Source: Corynebacterium silvaticum (GTDB lineage: Bacteria > Actinomycetota > Actinomycetes > Mycobacteriales > Mycobacteriaceae). Taken from it: a stretch of 64,000 nt of DNA. The notes beneath the pieces were generated by a model. It worked only from the letters and a program-made list of their open reading frames with translations. It was not told the DNA's origin and searched no databases. The stretch covers positions 333,505 to 397,504 of the forward strand of contig NZ_SDQO02000003.1 of assembly GCF_004382825.2 (NCBI RefSeq), given 5' to 3'. The translations under genes and the position numbers were made by a program. Below, piece after piece: positions 54,191 to 62,854 of this stretch; within the stretch, counting starts at the first letter, position 1; each line of letters opens with the position of its first letter.

Positions 54191-54829
54191 CTATAAAACG
54201 CCCTGTTCACGGGCGATAGCAACAGCCGAGGTACGCGAGCGAACACCCAACTTGTCATAGATATGAACAAGGTGGCTCTTGACTGTCGCCTCAGAGAGCA
54301 ATAGGACACGACCAATATCTCGATTGGAAGAACCCCCAGCAACCAATTTCAAGACCTCTAGCTCACGCGGAGTCAGTGAGGTACGCGGGGTGCGCACGCG
54401 GGTCATCAGCCGGTTGGCCACCGTGGGGGAAAGCGTGGAGTCTCCTTCTGCCGCAGAACGAACAGCAGCAAGCAGCTCTTCCGGCGGAGCATCCTTCAGC
54501 AAATAACCGAGTGCTCCTGCTTCGATAGCCCCCAAGATGTCTGCATCGGTGTCATAGTTGGTCACAACCAACACGTGAGGGGATTTTTCCATGGTGCGCT
54601 TAATCTCAGCGGTCGCATCAGCACCATTGGTCAGGCGTGTGCCTTCCACCCCTGGCCCAAAGCGTAGGTCCATGAGGATCACATCGATTCCCCCCGCTTG
54701 GGCTGCTGCTATAGCGCCTTCTGCGGTGGCTACCTCCCCGATAACCTCGATATCGTCCGCGCTTTCCAGGACTGCGCGCAGGCCAAGTCGAACGATCTCG
54801 TGGTCGTCGGCAAGCAAAACTCGAATCAT
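54191..54829 (-). CDS. NarL/LuxR-family response regulator
   Basis: This 212-residue regulator has a receiver domain (VLLADDHEIVRLGLRAVLE) with phospho-acceptor Asp54 in VILMDLRFGPG, and switch residues Thr in VVTNYDT and Lys in YLLKDAPPEE. The C-terminal LuxR helix-turn-helix is LTPRELEVLKLVAGGSSNRD with VLLLSEATVKSHLVHIYDKL. It pairs with the histidine kinase 146 bases upstream on the same strand. The signal and targets are unknown; no hrtAB-type export genes lie beside it. Confidence 0.9.
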   Translation of the reverse strand: MIRVLLADDHEIVRLGLRAVLESADDIEVIGEVATAEGAIAAAQAGGIDVILMDLRFGPGVEGTRLTNGADATAEIKRTMEKSPHVLVVTNYDTDADILGAIEAGALGYLLKDAPPEELLAAVRSAAEGDSTLSPTVANRLMTRVRTPRTSLTPRELEVLKLVAGGSSNRDIGRVLLLSEATVKSHLVHIYDKLGVRSRTSAVAIAREQGVL

Positions 54830-54975
54830 GTGATGATCACGCCTTTCTTTTTCCTGCTACGCCACGCGCTGGCGGGGCAGACACACAACTAACTTAGCCC
54901 ACCCTTGTAGCTAATTCTATATCGTGTCACCTGCCGCTTTACCCCATCTATAAGCAAGCCGCAGTACTTTACGGG

Positions 54976-56301
54976 TTATGAGTCCGCGCGTATGGGAAGT
55001 GCCACAGATACGGCGGTGCCATCGCCCGGCGCAGATTCCACTTCCAGAGTTCCACCCTGTTCCTCTGCGCGCTGCCTCATCGCATTAATTCCAATGTGCC
55101 CTAGCCCGGCCGGGCGGTTAGCCACGTGTTCGGGATCGAATCCTTGCCCGTTGTCCACAACGTCCAGGCGTACTTCATCATCCGCGTACGTGAGCGTCAC
55201 TTGGCATCTCTCCGCCTGAGAATGCTTTGCGACGTTACCCAACGCCCCCTGACCAATACGCAACAACGCGGCCTCTGTGCGCATGGGCAACTGCCGTTCT
55301 ACCCCTTCCACCAGAATAGAAATCTCCGGCGAAACAATCTGCTCAGCGACGCGATGCAAAGCGCCTTCCAAGGAGGTTTTACTCAACGCCGCCGGTTGCA
55401 GTGCAGCGATCATCGCGCGTGCCTCACTCAGATTATCTGCCGCGGTGGTGCGAGCTAGCTCCATCCGCTTCAAGGGAACAGCTTGTTCCTCCTCGCTCAT
55501 ACTGGAGTTTTTAATATCTTGCTCTGACACCCGCAGCAGCATCTGAATGCTCGATAGTCCTTGCGCCAACGTATCGTGAATTTCATGGGCAATGCGCTGT
55601 CGCTCGGCAGCCACGCCTGCCGCGCGCTCCGTCTCCGCCAGCTGCGAACGCGTAGAAATAAGCTCTCGGATCAATAAATCACGCTCCCGCGCACCTTTCC
55701 AGATCGCCTCAAAAGCAAAGTGAATCGCAATCACCACAAGAGCGGACACCAGCGGCCCCATAACCGCACCTAAAGTCAGGTCTGGCATCTGGCTAAAGAT
55801 CGCTATGAGGGTTGCTCCCACAACCGCAATAATCCCCCGTATGTCCGGCAATACGCGCAGGTATAAGAAAAACAACGGAAACACCATGTACACAGACACC
55901 GGCACGATGGGAAGCATGAGCACCCACACCAGGGTCAACGCCCCAAGAAAAATCAGGATCTGCCATAACTTGGTGTACTGGCGAAGCACAATGAGCGAGT
56001 AAATAAGCGCAAAAAAGGCGCTGAGCACGACCGCAATCATCGCTGATCGAATGTCTAATCGTACAACCCCGCCCACGGAGACGATCAACAAAACCGTAGT
56101 CAAAATGTTCATCGCCCGGTAGTACAGCGCTGCACCAGGCTGCCCCACGTGATCTTCTAAGCGAACGTCCATGTGATCCCCGCCTGCGACGTCGAAAAGC
56201 TTCGATAGTGCGTCCCCCGCAAATTTTTCATCGCCATGGTGCCCTCTCTCGCGGCGGAGACGTGCACTCTTAGGGTCGTGAGGATCTAGGCTTAGTCGCA
56301 T
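54976..56301 (-). CDS. Sensor histidine kinase (HisKA_3 type)
   Basis: This roughly 441-residue membrane kinase has about six hydrophobic segments in residues about 65-225. The HisKA_3 dimerisation helix holds the phospho-His in RQRIAHEIHDTLAQGLSSIQ. The ATPase domain has IGQGALGNVAKHSQAERC (N-box) and DVVDNGQGFDP (G1), with GHIGINAMRQRAEEQGG. It should phosphorylate the adjacent response regulator. ATG 56299-56301 shares the tetramer CATG with the ATG of the divergent DUF2020 gene, so the starts overlap by two bases. An alternative is ATG 56172. Confidence 0.88.
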   Translation of the reverse strand: MRLSLDPHDPKSARLRRERGHHGDEKFAGDALSKLFDVAGGDHMDVRLEDHVGQPGAALYYRAMNILTTVLLIVSVGGVVRLDIRSAMIAVVLSAFFALIYSLIVLRQYTKLWQILIFLGALTLVWVLMLPIVPVSVYMVFPLFFLYLRVLPDIRGIIAVVGATLIAIFSQMPDLTLGAVMGPLVSALVVIAIHFAFEAIWKGARERDLLIRELISTRSQLAETERAAGVAAERQRIAHEIHDTLAQGLSSIQMLLRVSEQDIKNSSMSEEEQAVPLKRMELARTTAADNLSEARAMIAALQPAALSKTSLEGALHRVAEQIVSPEISILVEGVERQLPMRTEAALLRIGQGALGNVAKHSQAERCQVTLTYADDEVRLDVVDNGQGFDPEHVANRPAGLGHIGINAMRQRAEEQGGTLEVESAPGDGTAVSVALPIRADS

Positions 56302-56872
56302 GAGACGTACCTTACTGCCTGTAGCTCTTATTGCAGTGGCACTGACGGCAGCCGGATGTGGAAACAGCACAACTTCGTCATCTGGCGCCGCTTCCGCCTC
56401 TGCAACCGGGGGAGCTAACGAGGCCCCTGTCCCCGATTCGGGACTCCCAGCAGAGGCCCTCCCGGAAATCCCCGAGGGAAAAAATGGCTGGACAGAGTGC
56501 CCTTATCTCGATTCCAATTGGGTTGCAGACACCAACGGACAGCGCATGGTTGCCCAAGGCGTGGATTCTCGCTTTGATACCCCCGCCTGCGTTTTCTGGT
56601 CTTATCCTGAGGACCCCCAAGCCACAGTGATCGTGCGGCACATGGCCACCGAACAAGACGCTATCAAAGTCGTCGATTGGGCCGCCCCGATCGACACCAC
56701 CGAGCCTGCCGAAGAACCCGCGGGTTGGTCAGGCGGACGCATCGGCAATGAGAAAGGCGCCACCTACGCGGTGCAAAAGGGCAACGTGGCGGTAGTGGTC
56801 TTTAGCAATCAGCCGCAGTCTCTCAAAGCAGAATTGATTGCCAAGGAAGCCATCTCCAGATTGGCGCTTTAG
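56300..56872 (+). CDS. DUF2020 lipoprotein
   Basis: This 190-residue lipoprotein has signal peptide RRTLLPVALIAVALTAAGCG with lipobox TAAGC. A Ser/Ala-rich linker precedes a compact domain with two Cys (GWTECPYLDSNWVADTNGQR and TPACVFWSYPED) typical of DUF2020. The function is unknown. The ATG at 56300 has no ribosome site, but TAGGCT lies a few bases upstream, so the mRNA may be leaderless. Its start codon overlaps that of the divergent kinase gene. Confidence 0.8.
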   Translation: MRRTLLPVALIAVALTAAGCGNSTTSSSGAASASATGGANEAPVPDSGLPAEALPEIPEGKNGWTECPYLDSNWVADTNGQRMVAQGVDSRFDTPACVFWSYPEDPQATVIVRHMATEQDAIKVVDWAAPIDTTEPAEEPAGWSGGRIGNEKGATYAVQKGNVAVVVFSNQPQSLKAELIAKEAISRLAL

Positions 56873-56885
56873 AAACACCGAGGAG

Positions 56886-56919
56886 AAAAAAGAGGCTACC
56901 GATTAACTCGGTAGCCTCT
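56886..56919 (-). terminator. Terminator after the sortase operon
   Basis: AGAGGCTACCGA (56891-56902) pairs with TCGGTAGCCTCT (56908-56919). On the minus strand TTTTTC follows. Confidence 0.85.
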
Positions 56920-56946
56920 CGCGCTATGCAGCGTTCACTCACATGT

Positions 56947-57099
56947 TTAAACTGCCACGTCGTTATAAGGCATGAGGGTGGATACCCAGGGGAAAACAAC
57001 CTCCATGAGGAAAAAGAAAACCGCCACAGCAACGGCGAGGGCAAGAAGAACTTTTACCGGCCAAGGCCCAGGTAAGCAGCGCCAAAATAATCCGTACAT
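56947..57099 (-). CDS. Small membrane protein coupled to the class E sortase
   Basis: This 50-residue protein starts MYGLFWRCLPGPWPVKVL, has one hydrophobic helix (LALAVAVAVFFFLMEVVF) and ends PYNDVAV. Its ATG (57097-57099) directly follows the sortase stop (57100-57102), reading TAAATG. This spacing argues for translational coupling and a real gene. It has one Cys and a short Pro-rich N-terminus. The function is unknown; it may assist or anchor the sortase. Confidence 0.65.
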   Translation of the reverse strand: MYGLFWRCLPGPWPVKVLLALAVAVAVFFFLMEVVFPWVSTLMPYNDVAV

Positions 57100-57987
57100 T
57101 TACTTCTCCTCCAGTGCAGCGGGTTTCTCCCCGGAGCCGTTCTTAGGGATCGTCTCAGTAAGCATTGCGTGAACGATCATGCGTTCTGCGTTAGAGAACT
57201 GTGGGTGGCAGGTGGTCATCGTCATCACACTCTCCATCTCGTCTCCAGCTGTGGTGATGTCTGTCCCAGGAAGAGAGCTAATCGTATTCACGTCACCGGG
57301 GGTGGTGATGTATCGACCACTGATGCTGGAATAATCACCGTGAGCAACGCGCTCGATCTGCTCTGGAGTCAAACAGCGCTCAGCCTCAGCACGACGCTGT
57401 TCGCCGAAGGAATCGATGGGGAGAACCCGATACACATTCCATGCGTTCTGGGTTTCCACGACTACTGCGTCGCATGCGCGTAAGTTCCCTAAGTCATTAA
57501 AGGGAGCGCCCTTGCCCACCCGGTGGCCCGCGACAGCAAAATTGCCTTTCTCTCCCGGCAACTGCGTGTCGTGGTAATGGCCAGGGCCGGCCTCTAGATC
57601 GGTGTCCGAGGTTCCCTCAACGATCGCAAATTGGAAGTCCGAGCCAAAGGCCGGTATGTACATCCGGGCAAACGCCGTACCAAGCTCGGGGGTGATCTTC
57701 TTACGCGGGTTCACTCGCTCGTTGTCCCACTGGTTCTGCAGCTGGTTATTAGCCTCATTCTGGGCCTTCCCAGACGCAATATTGGTCCAATAGGACTCAT
57801 AGAACGCGAAGAGGAAGAAAAGGATGCCAGCGGTCAGCAAAATCTCACCCAGGATTTGGGTGAAGGTCACGCGTGAACGCTTCTTATGGCTTCCGGCTGT
57901 TGACCCAGGCGCGCTGTGTCGACCGACTCCATGTCTATGTTGCGGTTCTTCCCCAGCGGGAGTACCTGGGGCTGTAGGACTGGTCAT
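57100..57987 (-). CDS. Class E sortase
   Basis: This 295-residue membrane transpeptidase has a cytoplasmic N-terminus and one membrane helix (ILGEILLTAGILFFLFAFYE). The sortase fold has the catalytic His in FAVAGHRVGKGAPFNDL, Cys in VMTMTTCHPQFSNAERM and the following Arg. The TTCHP motif and the N-terminal anchor fit the housekeeping class E enzymes (SrtF-like in C. diphtheriae), which attach LAxTG proteins to the wall. The adhesin at 6.3-9.7 kb ends in LAVTG and is a candidate substrate. The start is ATG 57985-57987. Confidence 0.9.
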   Translation of the reverse strand: MTSPTAPGTPAGEEPQHRHGVGRHSAPGSTAGSHKKRSRVTFTQILGEILLTAGILFFLFAFYESYWTNIASGKAQNEANNQLQNQWDNERVNPRKKITPELGTAFARMYIPAFGSDFQFAIVEGTSDTDLEAGPGHYHDTQLPGEKGNFAVAGHRVGKGAPFNDLGNLRACDAVVVETQNAWNVYRVLPIDSFGEQRRAEAERCLTPEQIERVAHGDYSSISGRYITTPGDVNTISSLPGTDITTAGDEMESVMTMTTCHPQFSNAERMIVHAMLTETIPKNGSGEKPAALEEK

Positions 57988-58175
57988 TGCTTCCTTAACT
58001 TCTTTAATCCAGATAAATACTAGATAGGTAGAAGTAGTGTAGCCCGCTTTTTCCCGTCTTCCACTACTACGCGTACTCTTTTTATTGTTCTTTTACTACG
58101 CTGAGCTTGTAACCAGAGCTACCGCACCGGTGTATTCATAGCTCGTCGATGCGCATTATGCGCACGCAGGTTGGA

Positions 58176-59396
58176 ATGGAGACAGTACCGATCGTGATAG
58201 GGATATTTATCTACCCAGTATCTGGGGTGATGAAGCTTTGGCACCTCTTCTTGGCCAACATGCTCGGCGTGTCAGCTTCACTGGCATGGGCTTTGTCCTT
58301 GTTTGCCCTCGTTATCACGGTGCGCGGCATCGTAGCGCCGTTTACGTGGATGCAGCTCAAATCCGGTCGTGCCAGTATTCTCATGCGTCCCAAACTCAAG
58401 CGGCTGCAGGAAGAATACGAGGAAAAGACGGATAAGGAGTCAATTCTCGAATTCCAGCAGAAACAAAAGGATCTACGCAAGGAGTATGGGTACAGCGTTA
58501 AAGCGGGCTGTGTCCCTGCACTGATCCAAATTCCGGTCTTCCTTGGCCTCTACCAGGTGTTGCTGCGTATGGCACGGCCCGTTGAGGGGTTGGATGCGAA
58601 CAAGCACGCCCCCATCGGTCTGCTTTCCTCGGATGATGTCAGTGCTTTCCTGGACTCACGAGTCTCTGATGTGCCGCTTCCGGCATATAACGCTATGTCT
58701 GCCGAGCAATTTACCCGGCTTAACACCACATACGATGCCGTCCATGCTTTTGTTACTCCGCTCATCATCGCGGCATGCGTGTTTACCGTGATCAATCTGA
58801 TCATTTCTGTCGTGCGCAATAACTACGCGGTAGATCACGACTCGGGTCTGTCGGTGCAGCTCAACCGCTTCTTAATCATCATGATCTTTTTCACCCCGCT
58901 GACGCTAATCAGTTTGGGGCTGAGGTCCCCTATTCCCGCAGCTATTTGCATGTATTGGGTGGCTAACAACCTGTGGACGCTGATACAAAACGCGCTGATG
59001 TATCTGGTGCTGCGCATCAAATATCCTTTCGACGAGGAGCACCAGGCTTTTCAAGCTCATCGACGCCACCAGCGCCGCCAACGCATCCGGGAGAAAAAAG
59101 CCCGCACCCGTGCTTTACGACGCAAGCGCCTTGCCGCGATCATCATGCCCTGGCGTTTCTCTCTCTATCGGGCAGAGATCGCGGAGATTAAAGAGGAGCG
59201 TCGTGTAGCTAAGGCGGAAGAAAAAGCCCGTAGAAAGGCCCTCGCACAAGAGCGAAAAGTGGCTCGCGAGGAGATTGACAAGGAGCGAGCCGAGGAGCGG
59301 AAGCAAGCAGCGGAGAAAAGACGCGCTGAGCGGGCCGCCGCACGCGCCAAGAAGTCAGCTGAAAAATCTGCTGAGGAAACTGAGGAAACCGCCTAG
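58176..59396 (+). CDS. YidC/Oxa1-family membrane insertase, additional paralogue
   Basis: This roughly 406-residue insertase begins METVPIVIGIFIYPVSGVMKLWHLFLA. The conserved core has RGIVAPFTWMQLKSGRASILMRPKLKRLQEEY, with the hydrophilic-groove Arg in LVITVRGI. The family block YSVKAGCVPALIQIPVFLGLYQVL follows, then C-terminal helices ending WVANNLWTLIQNALMYLVL. The last about 110 residues are a very basic, Glu/Arg/Lys/Ala-rich helix that probably touches ribosomes. The main yidC usually sits near the origin beside rnpA, so this is likely a second copy. ATG 58176 has GCAGG upstream. Its stop overlaps the convergent TetR stop. Confidence 0.87.
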   Translation: METVPIVIGIFIYPVSGVMKLWHLFLANMLGVSASLAWALSLFALVITVRGIVAPFTWMQLKSGRASILMRPKLKRLQEEYEEKTDKESILEFQQKQKDLRKEYGYSVKAGCVPALIQIPVFLGLYQVLLRMARPVEGLDANKHAPIGLLSSDDVSAFLDSRVSDVPLPAYNAMSAEQFTRLNTTYDAVHAFVTPLIIAACVFTVINLIISVVRNNYAVDHDSGLSVQLNRFLIIMIFFTPLTLISLGLRSPIPAAICMYWVANNLWTLIQNALMYLVLRIKYPFDEEHQAFQAHRRHQRRQRIREKKARTRALRRKRLAAIIMPWRFSLYRAEIAEIKEERRVAKAEEKARRKALAQERKVAREEIDKERAEERKQAAEKRRAERAAARAKKSAEKSAEETEETA

Positions 59397-60028
59397 ATTG
59401 AGTAATCGGCGGGGGGCGCAGACAAGAGCTGCACAGCTAGGTCACGGGCGGTTTTGAGTGATTCCAGTGAATGATTCAAACGCCCGCCAGCGAGACCGCC
59501 GTCAAGGAAAATCATCAGCTGCTGTGCCTGGGTGGTTCCGGGATAACCGTTCTTCTCTGTCAGTAGATCGGTGAGCGTTGTCAGACACCAGTCGCGATGC
59601 TCTTTGACCGCCAGCACGATCCCTTTTTCCATATCCGTTTCTGGGCGAGGATACTCATTAGCAGCGTTTTGGAAATGGGATCCCCTGTAATGCTTCTGAG
59701 GTTCTTCTTCGATGCACTGATCAAAAAAGGCCAGAATTTTATCTTCGGGCTGGACCATGTTTTTTGTGCGTTCGTAGTAGGACGCACGCCATTGTTCATC
59801 CAGGTTCTCTATATATGCGATGACCAGCGCGTCTTTAGAACCAAAAAGTGAGTACAGGCTAGCTTTGGCCACGTCCGCTTCTCTGAGGATCCGGTCGATG
59901 CCGATGACCCGGATTCCCTCGGTGGTAAAAAGACGTGTAGCGCTTTCTAAGAGGCGTTGTCTCGGACTCGGACGGTTACGGCGACGCCCCGCAGTTTTCG
60001 CACTCTTCGCCTCGGCCAAAAGAGCCAC
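59393..60028 (-). CDS. TetR-family transcriptional regulator
   Basis: This roughly 211-residue regulator has an N-terminal helix-turn-helix (RQRLLESATRLFTTEGIRVIGIDRILREADVAKASLYSLFGSKDALVIAYI), the full TetR pattern. The C-terminal ligand domain has the TetR_C family-like segment FLDGGLAGGRLNHSLE. The start is uncertain: GTG 60026-60028 is very close to GGAAGGAA, and TTG 60019 would be better spaced. It is divergent from the queuosine-precursor transporter gene and convergent with the YidC paralogue. Its target is unknown. Confidence 0.82.
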   Translation of the reverse strand: MALLAEAKSAKTAGRRRNRPSPRQRLLESATRLFTTEGIRVIGIDRILREADVAKASLYSLFGSKDALVIAYIENLDEQWRASYYERTKNMVQPEDKILAFFDQCIEEEPQKHYRGSHFQNAANEYPRPETDMEKGIVLAVKEHRDWCLTTLTDLLTEKNGYPGTTQAQQLMIFLDGGLAGGRLNHSLESLKTARDLAVQLLSAPPADYSI

Positions 60029-60199
60029 TTCCTTCCCATGGGAGCTAGTAACAACGAATGTAAAGGGTACTACGTGCAACTACTGTCAGCCCATTCCAGT
60101 AGACACGTACAGACTAGTCTACCCACTTAGCTCAGGGAAACTGACTACAAGGAATAGCCGGCTATAATTTCCCGCCTCTGTTATGGCACGATACGATCC

Positions 60200-60928
60200 A
60201 TGACTATTTCGGATCCCCTCAACCCTGGGCAGGGCGCAGCCGATCAATCCGCTGCGTCCGTCACCAACCCAGACCCTTCCAAACCGGCACGCTTCATCGC
60301 CGTGCAACGCAGCTATTATCCGTTGCTGCTCACGCTATTCGTTGCTATCTTCCTCATCTCTAACATCAACGCCACCAAAGGCGTAGCCCTCGGCCCCATC
60401 ATCACCGACGGCGCATTCTTCCTTTTCCCTGCCGCCTATGTCATCGGCGACGTCCTTTCCGAGTGCTACGGTTTCCGCGCTACTCGACGCGCCATCTGGA
60501 CCGGTTTCTTTGTCATGCTCGTGGCCGTCATCTCCTTCTACGTGGCGATCTGGCTCCCCTCGGCTGACTTCTACACCGGCCAAGAAGCCTTCGCTGCCAC
60601 TCTAGGATTGGTGCCACGCATCGTCTTAGCCTCGCTTGCAGGTTATCTCGTCGGACAGCTCCTCAACTCATACGTGCTCGTGGCTATCAAAAAGCGCACT
60701 GGAGAACGATCTCTATGGGTCCGCCTTATAGGCTCAACCATCGTTGGAGAATTCGGCGATACGCTGATTTTCTGCCTCATCGCAGCGCCAGTCATCGGCA
60801 TCACTACCTTTGCAGACACCGCGAACTACACTCTCGTGGGATTCTTCTGGAAAACGGCAGTAGAAATCCTTGTTCTACCCATCACATATGCGGCTATTGC
60901 ATGGGTGAAAAAGAAAGAAAATTACTAA
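60200..60928 (+). CDS. Queuosine-precursor transporter (YhhQ/VUT family)
   Basis: This 242-residue membrane protein has about six helices. Family blocks are LLTLFVAIFLISNINATKG, DGAFFLFPAAYVIGDVLSECYGFRATRRAIW, and LIGSTIVGEFGDTLIFCLIAAP, which carry the conserved acidic residues. These proteins import preQ0/preQ1 or queuine for tRNA modification. A Ser/Pro-rich N-terminal 40 residues is cytoplasmic. No queuosine riboswitch is evident in the short leader. The start is ATG 60200. Confidence 0.87.
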   Translation: MTISDPLNPGQGAADQSAASVTNPDPSKPARFIAVQRSYYPLLLTLFVAIFLISNINATKGVALGPIITDGAFFLFPAAYVIGDVLSECYGFRATRRAIWTGFFVMLVAVISFYVAIWLPSADFYTGQEAFAATLGLVPRIVLASLAGYLVGQLLNSYVLVAIKKRTGERSLWVRLIGSTIVGEFGDTLIFCLIAAPVIGITTFADTANYTLVGFFWKTAVEILVLPITYAAIAWVKKKENY

Positions 60929-60939
60929 TTCCATAGCAA

Positions 60940-60975
60940 AAGGACGGACGAGAAACCTCGTCCGTCCTTATTTTG
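60940..60975. terminator. Terminator between the transporter and GlsB genes
   Basis: AAGGACGGACGAG (60940-60952) pairs with CTCGTCCGTCCTT (60957-60969) around AAAC. ATTTTG follows on the plus strand and TTTTGC on the minus strand, so it acts both ways. Confidence 0.85.
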
Positions 60976-60983
60976 TTGATCCG

Positions 60984-61241
60984 CTACTTGCGGACCATCT
61001 GAACAATACTGAGCAAAATCACCGCACCAAGCAAGCAGGTAAGGAAGCTAAAGATGAGGCCACCGCCGGCAACATCTACACCAAAGAGCTTCAGGAGCCA
61101 GCCACCAAGAAGACCGCCGACAACACCGACGAGAATATTGAGGCCAATACCTTGCTGAGCATCAGTGCCCTTGATCTTGGAGGCAATCCAGCCAGCAAGA
61201 CCACCAATAATGATCCAACCGATAATTCCTAGACCTAGCAT
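60984..61241 (-). CDS. GlsB/YeaQ/YmgE-family small membrane protein
   Basis: This 85-residue protein has three hydrophobic segments with repeated Gly motifs: GIIGWIIIGGLAGWIASKI, LNILVGVVGGLLGGWLLKLFG and LIFSFLTCLLGAVILLSIV. This is the transglycosylase-associated/stress-response family, induced by stationary phase or acid in many bacteria; the mechanism is unknown. The start is ATG 61239-61241 with AAGGAG upstream. Two genes further, the universal stress protein also fits a general stress theme. Confidence 0.9.
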   Translation of the reverse strand: MLGLGIIGWIIIGGLAGWIASKIKGTDAQQGIGLNILVGVVGGLLGGWLLKLFGVDVAGGGLIFSFLTCLLGAVILLSIVQMVRK

Positions 61242-61552
61242 GTTGACTCCTTCAATGATGTCTATTCGAGCTCCGTCTTCGGACTTTACGTCCTAAAAGT
61301 CCAGTGCTCACTTGCTACCTACCACGCTAGGCCGAAAACTACGTTTGTGTTGACCTTCTCCGCCCCAAAAGCCTTGTACACACCCGCAGTTTGCCGATTT
61401 GTAACCCAAAAACTGCCACACCGAGCCGCATATATTCATTAAAGATAACAATTGAACAAAGAATAGTTAATCTGAGGGATTTTCCAGGCTTTTCTCGGAG
61501 CAGCCCCCAATCACGGTCGTTTTTTGGTGAACAAGAACACAAAAAGAACGCA
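61242..61552. other. Intergenic stretch between GlsB and the universal stress gene
   Basis: About 310 bases. It contains the GlsB promoter side and AT-rich DNA around 61430-61470. I see no gene or repeat. Confidence 0.5.
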
Positions 61553-61584
61553 AAAACCGGCCCCGCGTCACGGAGGCCGGTTTT
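61553..61584 (-). terminator. Terminator after the universal stress gene
   Basis: AAAACCGGCC (61553-61562) pairs with GGCCGGTTTT (61575-61584). The minus strand continues with T after the stem. Confidence 0.8.
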
Positions 61585-61598
61585 ATGTCAGACGCTTA

Positions 61599-62495
61599 TT
61601 AGCCGTTATCAGTCGGGCGTACTACCACCATCGGGCACGGAGCCGACTGGAGTAGCGCACGAGAAGTGGATCCCAACAGCATGCCGCGGAAACCACCGCG
61701 CCCGTGAGAACCAACCACCAGCAACTGCGCATCCTTCGCAGAATCTTCCAATGCACGAATCGGACGGTCCCTGGTAATCACCATGTCCACATCCACGTCT
61801 GGGAAGCGTTCCAACAACGGTTGAATGCGGTCGTGGAGAAGCTGCGTCTGCTCATCCTCAATCACATTCCATTCCTGCTGCGCTGCTGCCAAGCCTGCCA
61901 GAGAAGCCTGCACCTGCATGTCCATCCACGTGTGGATAGCAACAAGCTTTGCGCCTCGGGCCTGGGCCTCTTCAAACGCGAATTCGGTTGCACGCTGGGA
62001 AACCTCTGAACCGTCAACACCGACCACGACAGGGCCGTACTTGTTGGTGTCAGTTACCTGGTTATCCTCACGAACCACCACCACCGGGCACTTGGCGTGG
62101 CTCACCACAGCGGCGGAAACGGATCCCATCACCATGCCAGACAGGCCGCCCAAGCCACGAGAGCCCATCACGATCATGGTGACGTCACTAGACATCTCCA
62201 GGAGCATGTCGATGGGGCTTCCCTCTGCAATGGTGTAACCAATCTTGATGTCTGGCGCCACCTCATGAGCGATGGTTCGAGCAGCCTCGACGGTCTCCAT
62301 GGTCTCCGTCTGGAGCTCGTCGAAAAGCTCCTGTGGCGGAACCATTCCCTCGGCGTAGAGGAACTGGGGCATGGTGTAGCTGGCGGCCAAGCGCAGTGGA
62401 ACACCACGCTTGTTTGCGGTGTTTGCCGCCCAGCGAACCGCATTATTTGATGCTTCAGAGCCGTCAACTGCGACGACGATGTTCTCGGCAGTCAT
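61599..62495 (-). CDS. Universal stress protein with two UspA domains
   Basis: This 298-residue protein has two tandem UspA domains. Domain 1 runs from ENIVVAVDGSEASNNAVRWA to the ATP-binding block GSRGLGGLSGMVMGSVS. Domain 2 runs from GPVVVGVDGSEVSQRATEFA to GSHGRGGFRGMLLGSTS. Both keep the G-x2-G-x9-G(S/T) nucleotide pattern, so ATP binding is likely. It is cytosolic. ATG 62493-62495 is chosen, with CAGGA and AAAGG upstream. A longer frame to 62543 lacks support. Confidence 0.9.
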   Translation of the reverse strand: MTAENIVVAVDGSEASNNAVRWAANTANKRGVPLRLAASYTMPQFLYAEGMVPPQELFDELQTETMETVEAARTIAHEVAPDIKIGYTIAEGSPIDMLLEMSSDVTMIVMGSRGLGGLSGMVMGSVSAAVVSHAKCPVVVVREDNQVTDTNKYGPVVVGVDGSEVSQRATEFAFEEAQARGAKLVAIHTWMDMQVQASLAGLAAAQQEWNVIEDEQTQLLHDRIQPLLERFPDVDVDMVITRDRPIRALEDSAKDAQLLVVGSHGRGGFRGMLLGSTSRALLQSAPCPMVVVRPTDNG

Positions 62496-62710
62496 TTTCC
62501 TGAGCCTTTCTTCACGGGGGCGACACGGAATCTCCGCATCCACGGTGGCCTCACAACCAAGGCCGATTCAACCATCATAGGTGGCCAATCACACTTTCCA
62601 TGTTAGCGCTCGACGGCGCCACATACCACTGGTTGTAACTAGTCTGAGGGTAGCTGCGGAATAACGCAATAGAAAACGGCGCTCAATAGCGATCAATCGC
62701 TAGGAAATAC

Positions 62711-62854
62711 CTACTTCCCTTCAGGAAGCGTTGCTGCAGGTGCGTTCGCAGGGTAGAAGAAGGAATAGATCGCCTGAAGAATGTTCGCAATAACTCGGCC
62801 AATACCTTGGCTAAAGAAGTCCATGACTGGAAGCAAGATAGCATTAATGTCCAT
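62711..62854 (-). CDS. Possible 47-residue amphipathic protein
   Basis: The frame runs from ATG 62852-62854 to TAG 62711-62713 and reads MDINAILLPVMDFFSQGIG, then RVIANILQAIYSFFYPAN and APAATLPEGK. A single amphipathic/hydrophobic helix with a short Ala/Pro tail resembles the very short corynebacterial wall proteins (PorA/PorH class, 45-57 residues without signal peptide), but I cannot match it to one. Its start overlaps the ATG of the divergent RluA-type gene. A second ATG at 62824 would give 37 residues. Confidence 0.45.
   Translation of the reverse strand: MDINAILLPVMDFFSQGIGRVIANILQAIYSFFYPANAPAATLPEGK

Noticed and set aside
61339..61542. 67-codon frame between GlsB and the universal stress gene
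   Set aside because: No ribosome site, no domain, and composition of chance reading.
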